From contig NZ_SLUI01000012.1 in NCBI RefSeq assembly GCF_004339805.1, positions 62,001 to 126,000 on the forward strand: a stretch of 64,000 nt of DNA, written 5' to 3'. Shown here one piece after another: positions 8,057 to 16,349 of this stretch (position 1 is the stretch's first letter; each line of letters starts with the position of its first letter). Under the pieces are notes generated by a model that was not told where the DNA came from, made no database searches, and saw nothing but the letters and a program-made list of their open reading frames with translations. The stretch comes from Anaerospora hongkongensis (lineage in GTDB: Bacteria; Bacillota; Negativicutes; Sporomusales; DSM-15969). Made by a program: the position numbers and the translations under genes.

Positions 8057-9640
8057 GTGATAGGGAAAAAAATTTATGGAGAAAAGCAATGGGGTTTCGG
8101 CAGTATTCTATTGCTTTTTTTGCTGTGTACAGTGGGATTGATATCAATGACACTAGAGGGCGTGCAACAGCAGTGTGTTGATAAGAATGTCTCTATACTG
8201 CATCATGGTACTGATCGGGTTAACAGCTATTTTGCCAGAATTCAAGAAGTATTAGTAACTGCCGTTGATCCGGTTACGCCCACTGGAGCCAATCTGGGAA
8301 CGCTGAATCGGTTGCAAAAAATTGGGATTGATTATCCTGAAATCAGCTCAATCAGTATTATCGATTCTGAGGGACAGACTGTTTATTCGACGCATCAGCA
8401 GCAATTGAGTCAGCCCTTAAACAGCCCGGATAAGTATTTTCAAAAAGCCTTAAAAAGTTCAAAACCGGGAATTTCAGAACTTTATACTAAGCTGGGCAGC
8501 CGGGCGCTGGCTGTTTACGTTCCCCTCGTGCAGGACGGGGGTGTTGCAGGAATCATTCAGGCAGTGATAGACCCGTATAGACTGAATAATATGCTTTCTG
8601 ATTTAATTAGTGACCGGGAGCATTCCTTCTTGGGGGTGACGGATACTAATGGGGTCATTATTGCTTTCTCTCATCCGCAGTACATCGGGACAAGTTTGAG
8701 CAGGCTGGAGTCGATTCAACTAGCGCTGCAGGGACGCCAGGCAGCACTAGCGGAGACAAGCGTGCTGGAAAAAGACTGGCGGCTGGTAGTAACACGTCCT
8801 TTGGCAGATAATCAGGGCGCAGTTGTGCTTTCGCAGCCTACCAGCGCGGTGTATTCCCCGGTGGCGGCTTTACTGACCTATGAAATTCCTGCCGTTCTGC
8901 TCTGGATTCTCCTGATCGGCGTGCTTGTTTACCGAAAGGTATTGCAACTTAGTGACCGTGAAGTGGATATAATGGCACTACAGGCGGAGAAGGCGAATGC
9001 AGTAGCAGAAATTGCTGCCAGCGTTGCTCATGAAGTGCGTAATCCCCTAACGGGAATTCGCGGCTTTATGCAGCTATTGTCAAGCAGAACCAAGGATCCG
9101 AAGGCTCATGAATACGGCAAGCTGATTGTAGAAGAAGTGGACCGTGTGGAAGTAATCATAAGTGAATTCTTAAGCTTAGCGAAACCTCATTCCATGCGAA
9201 GGACAAAATGCAGCTTGACGGGCATCTTGCGCAGTGTATATTTACTGGCAAGCGGACGGGGAATTTATAATGGAGTTGACATTGAGTTTATTGAGACAGA
9301 AAGTATCGGGATAATGGCGGACGGGGCGCAGCTAAAGCAAGCATTTTTGAATTTATGCACAAATTCTATCCAGGCAATGCCGAAAGGCGGGAAGCTGACT
9401 ATCTCTGTTAAGCGCGAAGATGGGCAGGCTTTTGTTCTCATTCAGGATACAGGAGAGGGAATCCGGCCGGAACATTTATCTCGTCTTGGCGAGCGGTTTT
9501 TCACGACCAAAGAAGATGGTTCCGGGTTGGGACTGGCGGTAGTGTACCGGGTAATTGAAGACAATCATCGCGGCAGGATCGAAGTGCAGAGTGAGTTAAG
9601 TAAAGGTACGAGCTTTTCTATCTGGCTGCCGTTAGAATAA
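8057..9640 (+). CDS. Membrane-bound sensor histidine kinase (orphan)
   Basis: A 527-residue kinase with a membrane segment near residues 13-33, a large extracytoplasmic sensory region of the Cache type (SSISIIDSEGQTVYST, GVTDTNGVIIAFSHPQ) and a second membrane segment near 275-295. A HisKA dimerisation helix follows, with the phospho-acceptor histidine in ASVAHEVRNPLTGIRG near residue 325, then a HATPase domain with N box (NLCTNSIQAM), G1 (DTGEGI) and G2 (GSGLGLAVVYR). The GTG start follows GAGGCGGG. No response regulator is adjacent. The HEVRNPLTGIRGF motif is common in sporulation kinases that feed Spo0A, but that role is inference. Confidence 0.88.
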   Translation: MIGKKIYGEKQWGFGSILLLFLLCTVGLISMTLEGVQQQCVDKNVSILHHGTDRVNSYFARIQEVLVTAVDPVTPTGANLGTLNRLQKIGIDYPEISSISIIDSEGQTVYSTHQQQLSQPLNSPDKYFQKALKSSKPGISELYTKLGSRALAVYVPLVQDGGVAGIIQAVIDPYRLNNMLSDLISDREHSFLGVTDTNGVIIAFSHPQYIGTSLSRLESIQLALQGRQAALAETSVLEKDWRLVVTRPLADNQGAVVLSQPTSAVYSPVAALLTYEIPAVLLWILLIGVLVYRKVLQLSDREVDIMALQAEKANAVAEIAASVAHEVRNPLTGIRGFMQLLSSRTKDPKAHEYGKLIVEEVDRVEVIISEFLSLAKPHSMRRTKCSLTGILRSVYLLASGRGIYNGVDIEFIETESIGIMADGAQLKQAFLNLCTNSIQAMPKGGKLTISVKREDGQAFVLIQDTGEGIRPEHLSRLGERFFTTKEDGSGLGLAVVYRVIEDNHRGRIEVQSELSKGTSFSIWLPLE

Positions 9641-9693
9641 TGCAATTTAAAAAATAAATCCCGGGATAGGGGTTTATTTTTTAAATTGCATTA
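9638..9693 (+). terminator. Long hairpin terminator after the kinase
   Basis: A 25-bp stem (9638-9662 with 9669-9693), perfect except for one T-G wobble, with a 6-base loop. It begins on the kinase stop codon. The right arm contains a run of T. The stem is longer than a normal intrinsic terminator. Confidence 0.75.
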
Positions 9694-9789
9694 TTAACAC
9701 TCTAATATTTTATCTAATTAAAGGAAGGAAATGATAAAGAAGTGGCGAATTCATAGTACCAAGCTAATTCATTTATGGAGGAGATGTCT

Positions 9790-10803
9790 GTGAGGAAAAA
9801 AGTACTGGCATTATTGCTGCTGGCAGCTGCAGCAGTTCTGGCCGTCACCGGGTGTGCTTCCAATCCAGCTGCGCAGCCCAAAACAGAGAAGACTGAGAAA
9901 AAAGTAATTATTGGTTATACTCCCTGGACCGGCTATGGGGCCTTATTTATTGCTAAAGAAAAAGGATATTTTAAAAGTAGGGGTCTCGATGTTGAACTGC
10001 AGTCAATTGAGGGAGTTGGCGACCGGAAGCAGTCGCTTGTTGCCAATCGTATTCAGGCAATGGCCGCCTCACTGGATGTTTCTGTTTCCGCTGCCGGTGA
10101 AGGTGTACCAATGAAATTTGTCTGGGCTTTTGATTCTTCTAACGGTGCCGACGGCCTTATTGTTAAACAGGGCCGCGGTATTGAAAATGTAGCTGACCTT
10201 AAAGGCAAGGAAATTGCTTTTCACAGGGGGTCTGCATCGCATTTCTTCCTTTCTACCATACTAGAAAAGGCCGGGCTAACGGATAGTGACATTAAAGCGG
10301 TAGATATGAAAGCAAGTGAGGCGGCATCAGCCTTTATGGCTGGTAAAGTTGATGCGGCCGTAACCTGGGAACCGCATTTAAGTAAAGCAGTGGCTGCGGG
10401 TGACCGTGTACTTTCTACCACTAAGGATACTCCTGGCCTGATTGCTGATGTTTTGGCTGTCAGGGAGGAGTTAGTGCAGAAAGATCCGCAAGCTGTGCAG
10501 GCTCTCGTTGACGCTCTCGCCGAAGCGACTGATTATCTGAACAAGAATCCGGAAGATGCGAATAAGATTTTGGCCGCAGCCTTTAAAATGAAATCCGAAG
10601 ATGTAGCCGCTGATGTTAAAACCGTTAAATTCTACGACCTTGCAGGTAACCTGGAGTTCTACGGAACTAAGGAAAAGCCGGGAACTATATTTGAAGTAGG
10701 CAAACGGGCCGGTGCTTTCTATGTAAATCAAAAGATTTTGAGCCAGGCACCTGATTTGACAAAGTTTATTGACGGTTCATTTATTAACAAAGCAAAAAAA
10801 TAA
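9790..10803 (+). CDS. NitT/TauT-family ABC transporter substrate-binding lipoprotein
   Basis: Lipid-anchored binding protein of the SsuA/TauA/NrtA type, which delivers sulfonates, nitrate or small organic molecules to an ABC importer. It has a signal sequence ending in lipobox VTGC, then the family opening IGYTPWTGYGALFIAKEKGY and the block VTWEPHLSKA. The frame is open from ATG 9775, but the ribosome site GGAGGAG overlaps that codon; GTG 9790 has proper 8-base spacing and is preferred. No permease or ATPase gene lies beside it, so it either uses distant components or acts as a sensor partner. The ligand cannot be read from the sequence. Confidence 0.85.
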   Translation: MRKKVLALLLLAAAAVLAVTGCASNPAAQPKTEKTEKKVIIGYTPWTGYGALFIAKEKGYFKSRGLDVELQSIEGVGDRKQSLVANRIQAMAASLDVSVSAAGEGVPMKFVWAFDSSNGADGLIVKQGRGIENVADLKGKEIAFHRGSASHFFLSTILEKAGLTDSDIKAVDMKASEAASAFMAGKVDAAVTWEPHLSKAVAAGDRVLSTTKDTPGLIADVLAVREELVQKDPQAVQALVDALAEATDYLNKNPEDANKILAAAFKMKSEDVAADVKTVKFYDLAGNLEFYGTKEKPGTIFEVGKRAGAFYVNQKILSQAPDLTKFIDGSFINKAKK

Positions 10804-10815
10804 AAATGATGAAAC

Positions 10816-10846
10816 CAAAAGACAGGGCGTAGAGCCCTGTCTTTTT
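10816..10846 (+). terminator. Terminator after the binding-protein gene
   Basis: Stem AAAAGACAGGGC against GCCCTGTCTTTTT with a 5-base loop and T tract. Confidence 0.85.
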
Positions 10847-10864
10847 GGTAGGAGAATGTCTAGG

Positions 10865-10892
10865 TTTTGTCGAAGTAGCAGGCTTATATAAT
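10865..10892 (+). promoter_or_regulatory. Candidate Spo0A box and -10 upstream of cheR
   Basis: TTTTGTCGAAG (10865-10875) matches the 0A-box core TTTGTCRAA. It overlaps the -35 position of a promoter whose -10 is TATAAT (10887-10892), the arrangement typical of Spo0A-activated sigma-A promoters. An inverted pair GTAGCA/TGCTAC also flanks the -10. Confidence 0.4.
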
Positions 10893-10924
10893 ACCATACA
10901 TGCTACAATTCGGAGGGCTTTGAC

Positions 10925-11704
10925 GTGAGTAATGAAAAAGATTGGGAAACATTTAAGCAAAGACTTTTCACCAAATCCAGCATTAATCTGAATGATTATA
11001 AACCAACACAAATGCAGCGGCGCATCACGAATCTCATGACCCGTCACGGAGCTACAACATACTTGGGCTTTTTTGATATGATGGAACGAAATTCTCAATT
11101 GTATAAAGAATTTATCGATTTTCTCACCATTAATGTGACGGAATTTTTCCGTACTCCCGAAAAATTCGATGAATTGGAGAAAAAGGTCATTCCGGACCTG
11201 CTCAATAAAAATAAAAAACTAAGTATCTGGAGTGCCGGCTGCTCAATAGGCGCGGAGCCTTACTCTATTGCAATGATTTTAAATGAACTGACACCGGGAG
11301 TCAAACACCGTATTCTGGCAACTGATTTAGATATGGAGATTCTGGGGAAAGCAAAAAAAGGGTATTATACGATGAACGAACTGAAAAATATGCCTACTCC
11401 CCGGCTGAGCAAGTATTTTAAACAGGTTGACGGTACGTTTCAGCTTAGCGAAGATATTAAGTCCCGCGTTGAGTTCGGTCGTCATAATTTACTGCTTGAT
11501 AAATTTGACAGCGGTTTTGACCTCATTCTTTGCCGCAATGTCGTTATCTATTTTACGGAAGAAGCAAAAGATGCGTTGTACCGGCGCTTTTTTGCCTCGC
11601 TAAAATCAGGCGGCGTGTTGTTTGTTGGTGGAACAGAAGCAATTCTAAATTTCCGGGATATCGGTTTCCAAAGCTATATGCCCTTTTTCTACCGCAAACC
11701 GTAA
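10925..11704 (+). CDS. cheR: Chemotaxis protein methyltransferase CheR
   Basis: Uses S-adenosylmethionine to methylate glutamates on chemoreceptors. The 259-residue protein has the N-terminal helical domain with the receptor-binding basic patch (QMQRRITNLM), the SAM motif WSAGCSIGAEPYSIAM near residues 102-117, the LATDLDMEILGKAK segment and LILCRNVVIYF. The GTG start follows CGGAGGG. It is a single gene, not part of a che operon here; two chemoreceptor genes lie elsewhere in the window (31.3 and 41.5 kb). Confidence 0.95.
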   Translation: MSNEKDWETFKQRLFTKSSINLNDYKPTQMQRRITNLMTRHGATTYLGFFDMMERNSQLYKEFIDFLTINVTEFFRTPEKFDELEKKVIPDLLNKNKKLSIWSAGCSIGAEPYSIAMILNELTPGVKHRILATDLDMEILGKAKKGYYTMNELKNMPTPRLSKYFKQVDGTFQLSEDIKSRVEFGRHNLLLDKFDSGFDLILCRNVVIYFTEEAKDALYRRFFASLKSGGVLFVGGTEAILNFRDIGFQSYMPFFYRKP

Positions 11705-11714
11705 AACGGTATAA

Positions 11715-12881
11715 TTAAAATACTCCCCAGCCGGACACGATACGGAACAGATACAGCAGATACTCAAAAAAGATTGAGGTGGGAGTTTGTTCTGCAACAT
11801 CCTTGGTGGAAATAATATCTACGGTCTTTACTGCTTTGTCCCGGACAAAAAAGATAACTTCACCAATTTTCTGCCCCTGGTAAACAGGGGCTTTTATTTT
11901 TTCCGGCAAGTCGAGCTCAACGGTAACATGTGGATAGTCTTCTGGCTTGACGATTACGGCAGCAACCTGGTTAATTGTTACGTCCACCGCATCGGCCGTA
12001 CCACCTTCGACCGTAATAGGACCAACAATATCGCCGGCATCGGCATATTCATATATATCGAAGCTGTCAAAACCGTACTTAAGCAGCTGCATAGAGTCCT
12101 GCCAGCGGGAGTGATCGTGCAGGACTACCGCAATCAGCCGCTGATTGCCGCGGGTGGCACTGGACACTAAGCATGGACCGGCCTCGCCGGTAGTGCCTGT
12201 TTTTACACCATCGGCATCCTCCAGCATCCACAGTAATTTGTTAGTATTTCGCAAGTTAGCATCTTTTTCTTTGCCGCGCCGGTCGAGCCAGTCAATGGTT
12301 GTTTCCCGTGTATTGACAATTTCCGCAAAAATAGGATTGGTAAGTGCATAACGGGATATCCAGGCAAGGTCAAAGGCTGTAGAATAATGGCTAACGGCGG
12401 TAAGGCCGTGAGGGTTGCGAAAATTACTGTTGACTGCACCTAAAGACTGGGCTTTGGCATTCATTGCAAGGACAAACTCCTCCACTGATCCGGAAAGGTG
12501 CTCGGCAATCGCAACGGCGGCATCATTGCCGGAGCGCAGGAGAAGGCCGGTGACAAGTTCGCGCAGGGATAACTTTTGGCCGGCATAAAGATGCATGGAT
12601 GATCCGCCTGTTCCTGCGGCACGGAGGCTAATTTCCACTTCTTCCTCCAGACGTCCGCTTTCAATGGCAATAATTGCTGTAAGTACTTTTGTCGTACTGG
12701 CGGGAGCGTAACGCTTATGTATGTTTTGGGCAAATAAAACCTCGCCGGTTTTGGCATCCATCAGGATAGCAGCATTTGCGTGTATTGTGGGCGGTTTGGG
12801 GGCTGCAGTTACCACTGCCGATGTTGTTAATAAGAAAACCAGCAAATACGAAAAAAAAGATTTTATCCAAGGACCTACCAT
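11715..12881 (-). CDS. D-alanyl-D-alanine carboxypeptidase (DacF/PBP5 type)
   Basis: Low-molecular-weight penicillin-binding protein that trims the terminal D-Ala from peptidoglycan stems. The 388-residue sequence starts with a signal peptide (SYLLVFLLTTSAVVTAAP). It has the SxxK motif in APASTTKVL near residues 60-68, the SxN motif in LRSGNDAAV and KTG in DGVKTGTTG. The final 20 residues form an aromatic amphipathic anchor like other members. GAAGGGGG precedes the ATG with 7-base spacing. It converges on cheR with only 10 bases between stop codons. In Bacillus, DacF acts in spore cortex formation; whether this is DacF or DacA cannot be settled here. Confidence 0.93.
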   Translation of the reverse strand: MVGPWIKSFFSYLLVFLLTTSAVVTAAPKPPTIHANAAILMDAKTGEVLFAQNIHKRYAPASTTKVLTAIIAIESGRLEEEVEISLRAAGTGGSSMHLYAGQKLSLRELVTGLLLRSGNDAAVAIAEHLSGSVEEFVLAMNAKAQSLGAVNSNFRNPHGLTAVSHYSTAFDLAWISRYALTNPIFAEIVNTRETTIDWLDRRGKEKDANLRNTNKLLWMLEDADGVKTGTTGEAGPCLVSSATRGNQRLIAVVLHDHSRWQDSMQLLKYGFDSFDIYEYADAGDIVGPITVEGGTADAVDVTINQVAAVIVKPEDYPHVTVELDLPEKIKAPVYQGQKIGEVIFFVRDKAVKTVDIISTKDVAEQTPTSIFFEYLLYLFRIVSGWGVF

Positions 12882-13010
12882 ATGTCATCCCCCTTCTACG
12901 GGTACCGCATCAGTTAGCACGGCACTATCACATTATATTGGCGGCTAGGTAGTCATATGCAGTCGAATTTCAGCGTAATAGTAGTTGTAGCCGGTAAAGG
13001 GGGAACAATC

Positions 13011-13712
13011 ATGAAATATAAAGGGTTGCGGCTGTGGAGTATGATTACGGTATTGGCAATACTCGCGGCGGGTGGGACTTTGGGAAGCTTGGAAAAACAA
13101 AATAAAATTATCCGGCAGGTGCCAACAACTCATAAGGTAGTTGCTTTTACATTTGATGACGGCCCTCATCCCGGCACAACGCCTGAGCTATTAAAGGTAT
13201 TGCGGGAAAAAGGGGTAAAAGCAACGTTTTTTATATTAGGCCGCAATGCCGAAACTCATGGCGATTTACTAAAGCAAGTTATTGCTGACGGGCATGAAAT
13301 CGGCAATCATGGCTATAGCCATCAATTTCTGCATCAAATATCATTGGAGCAGTATTTAGCGGAAGTTGAACGTAACGAACTGATTTTGGCACAGGTTGGC
13401 GTTAAACCGGTTTTTTTTCGACCTCCCGGTGGTGGTTATAATGACTTATTGGTTAATAAGCTGCAGGAAAAAGGCTATACCACGGTAATGTGGACTGTGG
13501 ATACCCGTGACTGGAGCCGCCCTTCCGTCAGCCAGGTCGTCAAAACTGCCAGTGAGAATGTTAAGCCAGGCAGTATATTCCTGTTTCATGATGGTCAGGA
13601 CAAAATGCCGACTCCCCAGGCAGTAGGCCAGCTGATTGACCAGTTCCGGGCACAGGGATATCAATTTGTTACAATGAGTGAACTATTGCAGTATTATGAG
13701 GTTCGTCATTGA
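13011..13712 (+). CDS. Polysaccharide (peptidoglycan) deacetylase, PdaB-like
   Basis: NodB-fold deacetylase of 233 residues behind one N-terminal membrane or signal segment. All five NodB motifs are visible: FTFDDGPHPGTT, HEIGNHGYSH, RPPGGGYN, the DTRDWSRP block and LFHDG. The substrate is probably N-acetylated cell-wall glycan. The frame is open back to 12957, but ATG 13011 follows AAAGGGGG and gives a normal signal sequence. It is divergent from the carboxypeptidase gene, so both may share cell-wall or sporulation control. PdaB-like size and layout suggest a sporulation role, by inference. Confidence 0.9.
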   Translation: MKYKGLRLWSMITVLAILAAGGTLGSLEKQNKIIRQVPTTHKVVAFTFDDGPHPGTTPELLKVLREKGVKATFFILGRNAETHGDLLKQVIADGHEIGNHGYSHQFLHQISLEQYLAEVERNELILAQVGVKPVFFRPPGGGYNDLLVNKLQEKGYTTVMWTVDTRDWSRPSVSQVVKTASENVKPGSIFLFHDGQDKMPTPQAVGQLIDQFRAQGYQFVTMSELLQYYEVRH

Positions 13713-13795
13713 CAGAAAATTATTTTAATTTCCTGAAGGGATTTTCCTGATTACACCGTATTGTTTGATTCATCAAGCTGACAGGAGGTATGAAT

Positions 13796-14941
13796 ATGAT
13801 AAAACAAGCCCCATTAGTAATGATTCCGGGACCGACCCCCGTAGCCGAGTCGATTCGCCAGGCGATGGCGATTCAAACTTACGGACATACGTATAGTGGC
13901 TTTGTTGCCATCTACAAGGAGTGCCTAACTGGGCTGAAGCAGATTTTCCAGGCAGATCACATCATTGTAACCGGTGGAGCGGGAACGCTGGCTATGGAAA
14001 TGGGCTTGCTTAATACGGTTCGTGCCGGTGAAGCGGTGCTGGTAGTTTCGCACGGTGTCTTTGGCGACAGGTTTGGCTTAATTGCCAAAGCCTTGGGGAT
14101 ACATGCTGAAGTATTGACTTGCCCGGCGGGACAGGTAGTACCGCTAACTTTGATAGAGGAAAAATTACAGGCAAAAAATTATAAAGCCATCATCGTGACC
14201 CATGTCGACACTTCGACAGGTGCGATGGCCGGAATCCGGGCAATTGGGCAGCTGGCCCATAAATTTAACACGCTGTATATTGTGGACGGAGTTTGTGCCA
14301 GTGCTGCCGTGCCTGAACCAATGCGGGACTTTGGCATTGATGTCATTGTTACGACTTGTCAGAAGGCTTTTGGCACTCCGCCTGGTTTGACGATGGTTGC
14401 ATTCAGTGAGCGGGCCCTGCAGCGCCGGGAGGAGTTGGGCAATGTGCCGGGCTATTATTCTGACTGGAAGAACTGGCTGCCTATTATGGAGAATCCGGGC
14501 TTGTATTTCTCCACTCCCCCAGTCAATTTGATTGTTGCGCTGCAGGAAGCCGTTAAAATTGTGCTTGCCGAAGGCTTGGAAGAACGGTATAGCAGGCACA
14601 ACCGGATTGCAGCCAGCATTCGGGCAGGTTTGGCTGCAATCGGACTCGAGCTGGCTACTGCTCAAGAGGCGCTGGCACCTACCCTCAGTGTAATAAAATA
14701 CCCGGAAGGTGTAGAGGATACTGCCTTCCGGGCCAATATGGAACAATATGATGTTTTTGTTGCCGGTGGTATAGGGGCATTGAAAGGGAAAGCCTTCCGC
14801 ATCGGTCATATGGGCAATATCTGCATTAACGAAATTGTGTTAACCTTGTATGCCATAGAACGCTCATTATGTGCCGGCGGTTACCCGGTGATTCCCGGAG
14901 CAGCAGTGGGAGAGGCGTGGAAGACCTGGCAGTGCTATTGA
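13796..14941 (+). CDS. Class V PLP aminotransferase (alanine/serine-glyoxylate type)
   Basis: A 381-residue aminotransferase of the AGXT/PucG branch. The N-terminus has MIPGPTPVAESI, cofactor binding is by VTGGAGTLAME and the IVDGVCASAA segment, and the PLP lysine sits in TTCQKAFGTPPGL. AGGAGG ends directly against ATG 13790, so the in-frame ATG at 13796 with 7-base spacing is chosen. It is a single gene. Amino donor and acceptor specificity (alanine, serine or ureidoglycine with glyoxylate) cannot be decided from sequence. Confidence 0.88.
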   Translation: MIKQAPLVMIPGPTPVAESIRQAMAIQTYGHTYSGFVAIYKECLTGLKQIFQADHIIVTGGAGTLAMEMGLLNTVRAGEAVLVVSHGVFGDRFGLIAKALGIHAEVLTCPAGQVVPLTLIEEKLQAKNYKAIIVTHVDTSTGAMAGIRAIGQLAHKFNTLYIVDGVCASAAVPEPMRDFGIDVIVTTCQKAFGTPPGLTMVAFSERALQRREELGNVPGYYSDWKNWLPIMENPGLYFSTPPVNLIVALQEAVKIVLAEGLEERYSRHNRIAASIRAGLAAIGLELATAQEALAPTLSVIKYPEGVEDTAFRANMEQYDVFVAGGIGALKGKAFRIGHMGNICINEIVLTLYAIERSLCAGGYPVIPGAAVGEAWKTWQCY

Positions 14942-15321
14942 TAAGTCTCAAGTTTTTTCCAATGAGACTGAATCATAATATCATAGCGGTTAATAGTGGC
15001 TGTGCGCTCATTGCGCAGTGCCTGAATGGAGCTTAGCAGATTCTGATCAAAACGATAGACTTTTTGCTTGGATACGGTAACAGGCTTGGCATATTCTTTT
15101 AGTTTGGTTGCTACTTTCATATTGGTTTTGCCTTCTTTGACGATAACAGCCGGCTCCAGCATATCTGAACCGTCATAACGGTGAATCAGACAATTGGGTT
15201 GAAGATGATCAATAATATTTTTTTGAGCGCCTTCGATGATGACCGGTACTCCGCAGCTGGGACAGTCAGTATGCTGAGGGGCCAGCCAAGTGTAGCAAGA
15301 TGAACACACAAATCCATCCAT
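14935..15321 (-). CDS. Zinc-ribbon protein of unknown function
   Basis: A 128-residue protein with two cysteine pairs at the N-terminus (CSSC at residues 6-9 and CPSC at 20-23), forming a probable zinc ribbon, then a mixed region and a basic helical C-terminus. The upstream in-frame codons are discarded because the ATG at 15321 follows CGGAGGTG. Its end overlaps the stop region of the convergent aminotransferase gene by 7 bases. No function is assigned. Confidence 0.75.
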   Translation of the reverse strand: MDGFVCSSCYTWLAPQHTDCPSCGVPVIIEGAQKNIIDHLQPNCLIHRYDGSDMLEPAVIVKEGKTNMKVATKLKEYAKPVTVSKQKVYRFDQNLLSSIQALRNERTATINRYDIMIQSHWKKLETYQ

Positions 15322-15383
15322 AGTAAACACCTCCGTATAATAGTTTGGCCAAAAGAGCATATTCTATCATTTTTATTTTTTTG

Positions 15384-15413
15384 TTGACAGAGCTTTGTCT
15401 TTTCTGCTATAGT
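15384..15413 (+). promoter_or_regulatory. Sigma-A promoter of the T-box/trpP operon
   Basis: TTGACA (15384-15389), an 18-base spacer and TATAGT (15408-15413). Transcription would start near 15420, just before the T-box. Confidence 0.7.
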
Positions 15414-15444
15414 CAAAGCAATACATAACTGGATAAGGTAATAT

Positions 15445-15747
15445 CAATGACCAGGAAGAGTACACATAGCAGGAGTGTTACAGCGAGCCAATGGCAGTGG
15501 AAGTTTGGCACAGACTCGGCATGTCGAATGGGCCTGGGAGATGCGGTCCGATCCGTTGGTACGGGGTAGGCTCCGCCGGCATTCTTCTGCCGTTATCATC
15601 GAAGCGGGTATCGGAATGAACAGTATTCCTGTACTTTGACTGAGCAGGGTTGCTATTTTAGTAGCAGCCAAGCAGGGTGGCACCGCGGGTTAACCCCTCG
15701 TCCCTACTACTAGTTTAATTACTAGTGTAGGAACGAGGGGTTTTTTG
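15445..15747 (+). promoter_or_regulatory. T-box riboswitch with UGG (tryptophan) specifier
   Basis: A tRNA-sensing leader that ends transcription unless uncharged tRNA is bound. Stem I closes with CCAGG (15451-15455) and CCTGG (15533-15537). The specifier loop has AGTA (15459-15462) opposite GAA (15526-15528), bounded above by ACAT/ATGT. The codon right after GAA is UGG at 15529-15531, followed by a purine. The T-box motif AGGGTGGCACCGCG lies at 15674-15687. The terminator runs from 15692 to 15747 with stem ACCCCTCGT against ACGAGGGGT plus T tract. A one-base register shift would read GGG (Gly), but UGG fits the loop geometry and the downstream gene. Confidence 0.93.
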
Positions 15748-15779
15748 ATTTTAAAAAAACGATGAGGAGGCGTATGATA

Positions 15780-16349
15780 ATGGAAAATAAACAGCAAGAA
15801 CAAATGGTAACGTATACTCAGGCTCAGGGGGGGAATTACCGCTGGGTAACAGTAACTACCCTGCTGCTGGCTATTGGTGCAATTCTAAAACTGGTGACTC
15901 CCAGTGTTGGCGGTATTACACCGAATTGGATGATTGCCATGTATTGCATTGCTATTAATCTCACCAGACCCACACTCGGGCAGGCTGTTGGCATTGGCTT
16001 GGTTGCAGGGGCAGTACAAATTCCACTATCAAAATCAGCTTTTCCTTATGGCAATCTGCTGAGCGAGCCAGTGGGGGCTATTATATGCGCGCTAATTACC
16101 CATGCGGCCATGAACATGACGCTGGGCGGCTATAACCTGCGGCCGGCAGTAGCTACCTTCATCAGTACGGTAGCCAGCGGCCTTACCTTTATTACCATTA
16201 TGAAACTGGTCCTGGCTTTGCCTATGTCGGTTTTTCTTTATGCAATGCTGCCGGTAGTATTTGCAGTAGCGGTAGTGAATATGATTCTTACGCAGCTACT
16301 TTATTTTCCCGCACAAAAATTATTTAATTCCCGGGGGAAGAGCGAATGA
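15780..16349 (+). CDS. trpP: TrpP-like tryptophan ECF transporter S-component
   Basis: A 189-residue membrane protein with about five hydrophobic segments, resembling the Bacillus TrpP (YhaG) family in blocks such as LLLAIGAILKLVTP and the SEPVGAIICALI region. As the S-component it would bind the substrate within an energy-coupling-factor importer. Three codons could start it; ATG 15780 has 9-base spacing from GAGGAGG and is preferred over 15762 and 15774. The T-box with a Trp specifier upstream and the A, A', T genes directly downstream support tryptophan uptake. Substrate assignment is inference from regulation and family. Confidence 0.82.
   Translation: MENKQQEQMVTYTQAQGGNYRWVTVTTLLLAIGAILKLVTPSVGGITPNWMIAMYCIAINLTRPTLGQAVGIGLVAGAVQIPLSKSAFPYGNLLSEPVGAIICALITHAAMNMTLGGYNLRPAVATFISTVASGLTFITIMKLVLALPMSVFLYAMLPVVFAVAVVNMILTQLLYFPAQKLFNSRGKSE

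Noticed and set aside
14165..14809. Minus-strand open frame of 214 codons in the aminotransferase gene
   Set aside because: Antisense shadow with no recognisable motif or ribosome site.
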